DNA of 64,000 nucleotides from LMUY01 sp965199165. GTDB taxonomy: Bacteria; Pseudomonadota; Alphaproteobacteria; Acetobacterales; Acetobacteraceae. Positions 61,393-64,000 of this stretch are shown here, one piece after another. The notes beneath the pieces are model-generated. The model worked only from the letters and a program-made list of their open reading frames with translations, was not told the origin of the DNA and did not search any database. Made by a program: the position numbers and the translations under genes. The stretch is from assembly GCA_965199165.1 (NCBI GenBank), contig OZ240681.1:2790001-2854000 (forward strand). The letters run 5' to 3'. Each line of letters begins with the position of its first letter. The first letter of the stretch is position 1.

Positions 61393-62166
61393 TCAGATGC
61401 CGGCGAACCAGGGAAATCCGAGCTTTTCCCAGTAGCCGCCGGAATAGGTGTTGGTCACTTCCAAAGCCGTGATCCATTTCGGGTTCTTGTAGCCGAGCTT
61501 CGTCGACATGCGCAGCCGGAGCGGAAATCCGAACGGGTCACCCAGCGTCTCGTCGCCGTAGCGGGTGGCGAGCAGCGTCTGGGGATGGAGCGCCGTCGCC
61601 ATGTCGATGCTGCTCGGGTAATCGTCGGCGGTCTTGAAGGCGACGTACTTGGCGCGCAGGTCGGCGCCGACCCGTTCGAGGAAGCTGCGCAGCGGCACGC
61701 CGGACCATTCCCCGATGTAGTCCCATCCTTCGACGCAGACGTGCCTGATGATCATCTCGCGCTGCGGCAGCGCGTTGATGTCCGCCAGGGTCCACGGCCG
61801 CTTGTCGGCGATGTTGCCCGATAGCTCGAGGCGCCAGTCGGCCCCGTTCACGGGCTTGACGTCCATGACGTCGTAGTAGGCGTTGAACTTCGGCGGCTTG
61901 AGCACCATCGAAGCCGGGTAGGTGGGCGCGAGCTTGGCCGGGTCGAAGATCAGTTCCTGGACGCCATCGTTCAGGTGGGAGATGGCGAGCAGCGCCGCCT
62001 CGACCGCTTTGGGCCGCGTCACGTCGCAGCCCGTCAGCATCGTCAACGCGCCCAAGGACAGCCCGTTGCGGATCAGGCCACGACGTTCGAGGGAGCGCAG
62101 TAGGGGACGGTGGTCATCCAGCACCGCGCGGTCCGGGACCTCACCTGGGCGGAACGGCGACCTCAT
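61393..62166 (-). CDS. Sulfite-oxidase-fold molybdenum enzyme
   Basis: 257 residues. Twin arginine (R28-R29) before a hydrophobic stretch with an LTGC lipobox-like end (C47) suggests Tat export and perhaps lipid attachment. The molybdopterin domain has the Mo-ligand Cys144 in RHVCVEGW and the preceding LPQREMIIRH, as in YedY/MsrP and sulfite oxidases. It follows the cytochrome b561 gene by ATGA overlap, a pair similar to YedYZ where the membrane cytochrome feeds electrons. The substrate is not known. Confidence 0.9.
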   Translation of the reverse strand: MRSPFRPGEVPDRAVLDDHRPLLRSLERRGLIRNGLSLGALTMLTGCDVTRPKAVEAALLAISHLNDGVQELIFDPAKLAPTYPASMVLKPPKFNAYYDVMDVKPVNGADWRLELSGNIADKRPWTLADINALPQREMIIRHVCVEGWDYIGEWSGVPLRSFLERVGADLRAKYVAFKTADDYPSSIDMATALHPQTLLATRYGDETLGDPFGFPLRLRMSTKLGYKNPKWITALEVTNTYSGGYWEKLGFPWFAGI

Positions 62167-62876
62167 GGCCGTGTCCCCAGCCCGCCCGGCACCGTGGCCG
62201 CGACTGCAGGGCTGGCGGCCAGCTTGCCGAGGCGCGGACCGCCGGTGACCATCGCCCACAGGGTCTTGGGAACGAGCAATGCGAGTGCCACGTGCACGGC
62301 CAGGAAGCCCACGATCACCGCCATCCCGGCAAAATGCAGCACCCGGGCAGCCTGGAAGCCGCCGAGCAGCCAGACCAGGGCCGAAAACTGCACCGGCTTC
62401 CAGATGGCTAGCCCGGTCACGACTTGGGAGATGCCAGCCAGGATGACCACGATGTAGAGCAGCTTCTGCACCGCATTGTAGACGGTGATGTCCTCGTGCG
62501 CGAACTTGAAGTGCAGGGTGTCGACGACCGTGTGCACCAAGTCCGCCAGCCGGATCGGCAGCAGCTTCTCGCGCAGGCGCCCGGTCGCCAAGCCATAGGC
62601 CAGGTAGCCCAAGCCGTTGAGAACCAGGAACCACATCCCGGCGAAGTGCCAATTCAGGCTCCAGGCCGCCCAGTCACCGAGCCGGAAGACGTGGCTGAAG
62701 TGGAGCCCGTAGATGACCACGTCGTCGTCGTAGATGCCCCACCCCGACGTGATCATCACGAGCATGACGGCGGCATTGATCCAGTGCATGACCCTGATCG
62801 GCAGCGGATGCATCCGTCGGGCAGGCCGCCGCCGCGTCGCGGAAGGGGTTGGCGCTGCGTCTGTCGGGGCGGTCAT
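62163..62876 (-). CDS. Cytochrome b561-type membrane protein
   Basis: 237 residues from ATG 62876 (GTG 62906 and ATG 62894 are alternatives upstream). Four to five membrane helices with paired histidines (VMHWINA, NWHFAGMW, VLHFAGM, VHVALALL), as in Ni-hydrogenase-type or cytochrome b561-like haem b proteins. It is coupled to the molybdoenzyme gene and probably passes electrons from quinol to it. It is the first gene in its run; no promoter is clear. Confidence 0.9.
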   Translation of the reverse strand: MTAPTDAAPTPSATRRRPARRMHPLPIRVMHWINAAVMLVMITSGWGIYDDDVVIYGLHFSHVFRLGDWAAWSLNWHFAGMWFLVLNGLGYLAYGLATGRLREKLLPIRLADLVHTVVDTLHFKFAHEDITVYNAVQKLLYIVVILAGISQVVTGLAIWKPVQFSALVWLLGGFQAARVLHFAGMAVIVGFLAVHVALALLVPKTLWAMVTGGPRLGKLAASPAVAATVPGGLGTRP

Positions 62877-63079
62877 GGCCGCAGTCTCGCCCATCGCGGT
62901 GAACACATGCCCTCAGCTCGGCTCCTACGTTGCGGCGGACGACGGGCCAGGATCACGAGGGCCAAAGCGGCAGCCCTGGTCGCCACCGACCCCTTGTTTT
63001 GGAACGTATGCACTAAAACCTGGCGACGATCAAATCGCCTGCGCGCTCCCCAGGGCAATCGCTCGAGCGAAGATGGTGC

Positions 63080-63131
63080 GCTGAAGCCCGGACCCTGCTG
63101 GGTAGAAGTGGTTGACAGGGTAAGCTTCAGC
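63080..63131. repeat. Nested inverted repeat
   Basis: GCTGAAGC (63080-63087) pairs with GCTTCAGC (63124-63131), and inside it ACCCTG (63092-63097) pairs with CAGGGT (63116-63121). Together they could fold into a stem of about 14 pairs with one bulge. No known RNA family is recognised. Confidence 0.4.
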
Positions 63132-63139
63132 CCGCCGAT

Positions 63140-63163
63140 CCAAGCCGCGATCAAGCGGCTTGG
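63140..63163. terminator. Stem-loop downstream of binding-protein gene
   Basis: CCAAGCCGC (63140-63148) and GCGGCTTGG (63155-63163) form a 9-base perfect stem with a 6-base loop, 125 bases beyond the stop of the minus-strand binding-protein gene. A candidate terminator without a clear U-run. Confidence 0.4.
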
Positions 63164-63286
63164 CTAGCTTGGAGCTTCGGCAGTGACGTGTTCGCGATGG
63201 CGGCAGCTTCGGCAGGCAAGGCACGGCCGGCCTGTCGGAGGCGACGCCGGATGCGGCCAAGGTTCCGATGAGCTCGGGCAGCCAGG

Positions 63287-64000
63287 TCAGATCTGATCGA
63301 ACGAGCAGCGGGCCTCGTCCAACGGCCGGAAGGCTCTGTCGGCGGGTATGGCCGCGAGGATCTTGTACATATCCCAGTCGCCCGTGCTCTCGGCCGGCGT
63401 TTTCGTCTGGAACAGATACACGGGGTGCAGCTTGCGGCCGTCGGCCCGTATCGTCCCGGGGCCGTAATCGGATCGTCGGTCGGCATCGCCTTCATCGCAG
63501 CCGCCAAAGCACGGCCATCCATGGGATTGGCGCCTTGGGCGACCGCCTTGATCAGGTGCACCGTGGCCGAGTACATGCCGGCCTGCATATCGTTCGGCAT
63601 CGCCTTGTTCTTGGATCGTTCGGCGTAACGGCGGGAGAAGGTGCGGGTGGCATCGTTCGTGTCCCAGTAGAACGGCGTGACGCCGAAGACGCCCTGCGCC
63701 ACGGAGAGCCCGACGCCTTTCGTCATGTTGATGTTGTATACGGGGCCGCAGACCTGCATCGAACGCGTCAGCCCGAACTCCGCCGCCTGCTTCAGCGAGA
63801 TCGTCGCATCGTCCCCGGAGTTGTTCAACGCGAGCACTTGCGCACCTGACGTCTGGGCCTGGAGCAGGAACGAACTGAAATCGGAGGTGGGGAATGGCGC
63901 CTTCACGCCGCCCACGACCTTGCCACCGGCTGCGATCACGGCGGCGGTCAGGTTGCGATCCAGATCGGCGCCGAACACGTAATCTGCGGCCAGCGTGAAC
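63287..64000 (-). pseudogene. HAAT-type ABC substrate-binding protein, frameshifted and cut by window edge
   Basis: The 5' part lies beyond the right edge. Readable sequence (DYVFGADLDRNLTAAVI, FLLQAQTSGAQVLALNNSGDD, FYWDTNDATRTFSRRYAER) is that of a branched-chain-type binding protein. After MKAMPTDDP the expected GTIRADGRKLHPVYLFQTK and the ending RPLDEARCSFDQI appear only in another frame, and the stop of that frame is at 63287-63289. One G seems to be missing near 63466-63471. Either a recent pseudogene or a sequencing error. Confidence 0.7.

Larger units (their letters stand above)
62907..63286. other. Intergenic stretch with nested inverted repeats
   Basis: No gene is seen on either strand. 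The region holds two inverted-repeat structures, at 63080-63131 and 63140-63163. The first half (62907-63079) shows nothing I recognise. It must include the promoter of the cytochrome b561 run and the downstream end of the frameshifted binding-protein gene. Confidence 0.5.

Noticed and set aside
1..64000. CRISPR arrays, tRNA or rRNA genes, intact insertion sequences, prophage genes
   Set aside because: None was seen on reading through: no regularly spaced repeats, no cloverleaf with a CCA-type end that I could support, no transposase or integrase motifs.

Overview
The window is GC-rich, densely coded and contains many ATGA/GTGA/TTGA stop-start overlaps, as in an alphaproteobacterium. It carries purple-bacterial type II photosynthetic reaction centre genes (pufL, pufM, pufC, puhA, puhB, puhC). 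These sit beside EfeUOB iron uptake, copper genes, several ABC uptake systems and many catabolic genes. I infer an Acetobacteraceae-like phototroph related to Rhodopila. From memory of the literature, Rhodopila globiformis carries two pufLMC sets, and an extra set like this one would fit that pattern. The sequence alone does not prove the species. No rRNA, tRNA, CRISPR array or intact transposase was seen.

Layout. 1-3774: the 3' part of a very large multidomain glycosyltransferase. 3775-4083: a noncoding, possibly structured stretch. 4084-9409: the reaction-centre cassette. It consists of a divergent SH3-type secreted protein, a TGT-N12-ACA palindrome of the PpsR/CrtJ type, then pufL-pufM-pufC-puhA-puhB in one direction and puhC facing them tail to tail. 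No pufBA (LH1) genes are present. 9552-11842: an FNT-family channel translationally coupled to a carotenoid cleavage oxygenase. 11833-15562: a WrbA-like flavodoxin, a PaiB-like protein and an unrecognised two-gene unit (coiled-coil membrane protein plus secreted VWA-like protein). 15597-24165: an IclR regulator divergent from an operon with an SsuABC-type importer, a COG0523 GTPase, a dihydroorotase-like cyclic amidohydrolase, an isochorismatase-fold amidase, a dihydroxyphthalate-decarboxylase-like protein and a second, paralogous binding protein.

25368-28632: EfeB, EfeO and EfeU on the minus strand. 28768-33620: DUF2946, an outer-membrane protein, PCuAC, CopC, a CopD-cytochrome c fusion and SCO1, which together look like copper delivery to cytochrome oxidase. 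33615-37898: a NiCoT transporter and a two-component system (membrane histidine kinase with an NtrC-type regulator). 38064-40195: DUF4166 protein and a membrane-domain/SDR fusion. 40249-40713: a secreted protein with a Met/Pro-rich tail. 40851-54283: a LysR regulator followed by a long, tightly packed catabolic run. It holds a PrpF-type isomerase, an Fe-S/FMN/FAD enoate-reductase-like protein, a complete HAAT (Liv-type) importer, an MBL hydrolase, two MmgE/PrpD proteins and a beta-hydroxyacid dehydrogenase. A methyltransferase, an old yellow enzyme and a second LysR follow, up to 57278. 57398-60883: EmrAB-type efflux with a TetR regulator. 60934-62876: cytochrome b561, sulfite-oxidase-fold molybdoenzyme and PRC-barrel protein. 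The window ends inside a frameshifted branched-chain ABC binding-protein gene.

The most notable item is the reaction-centre cassette. It encodes L, M, the tetrahaem cytochrome, H and assembly factors under one light/redox-type operator but no core antenna. It also shows reaction-centre substitutions (Gln at L104, Ser at L213 paired with Glu at M44) that differ from the Rhodobacter sphaeroides model.
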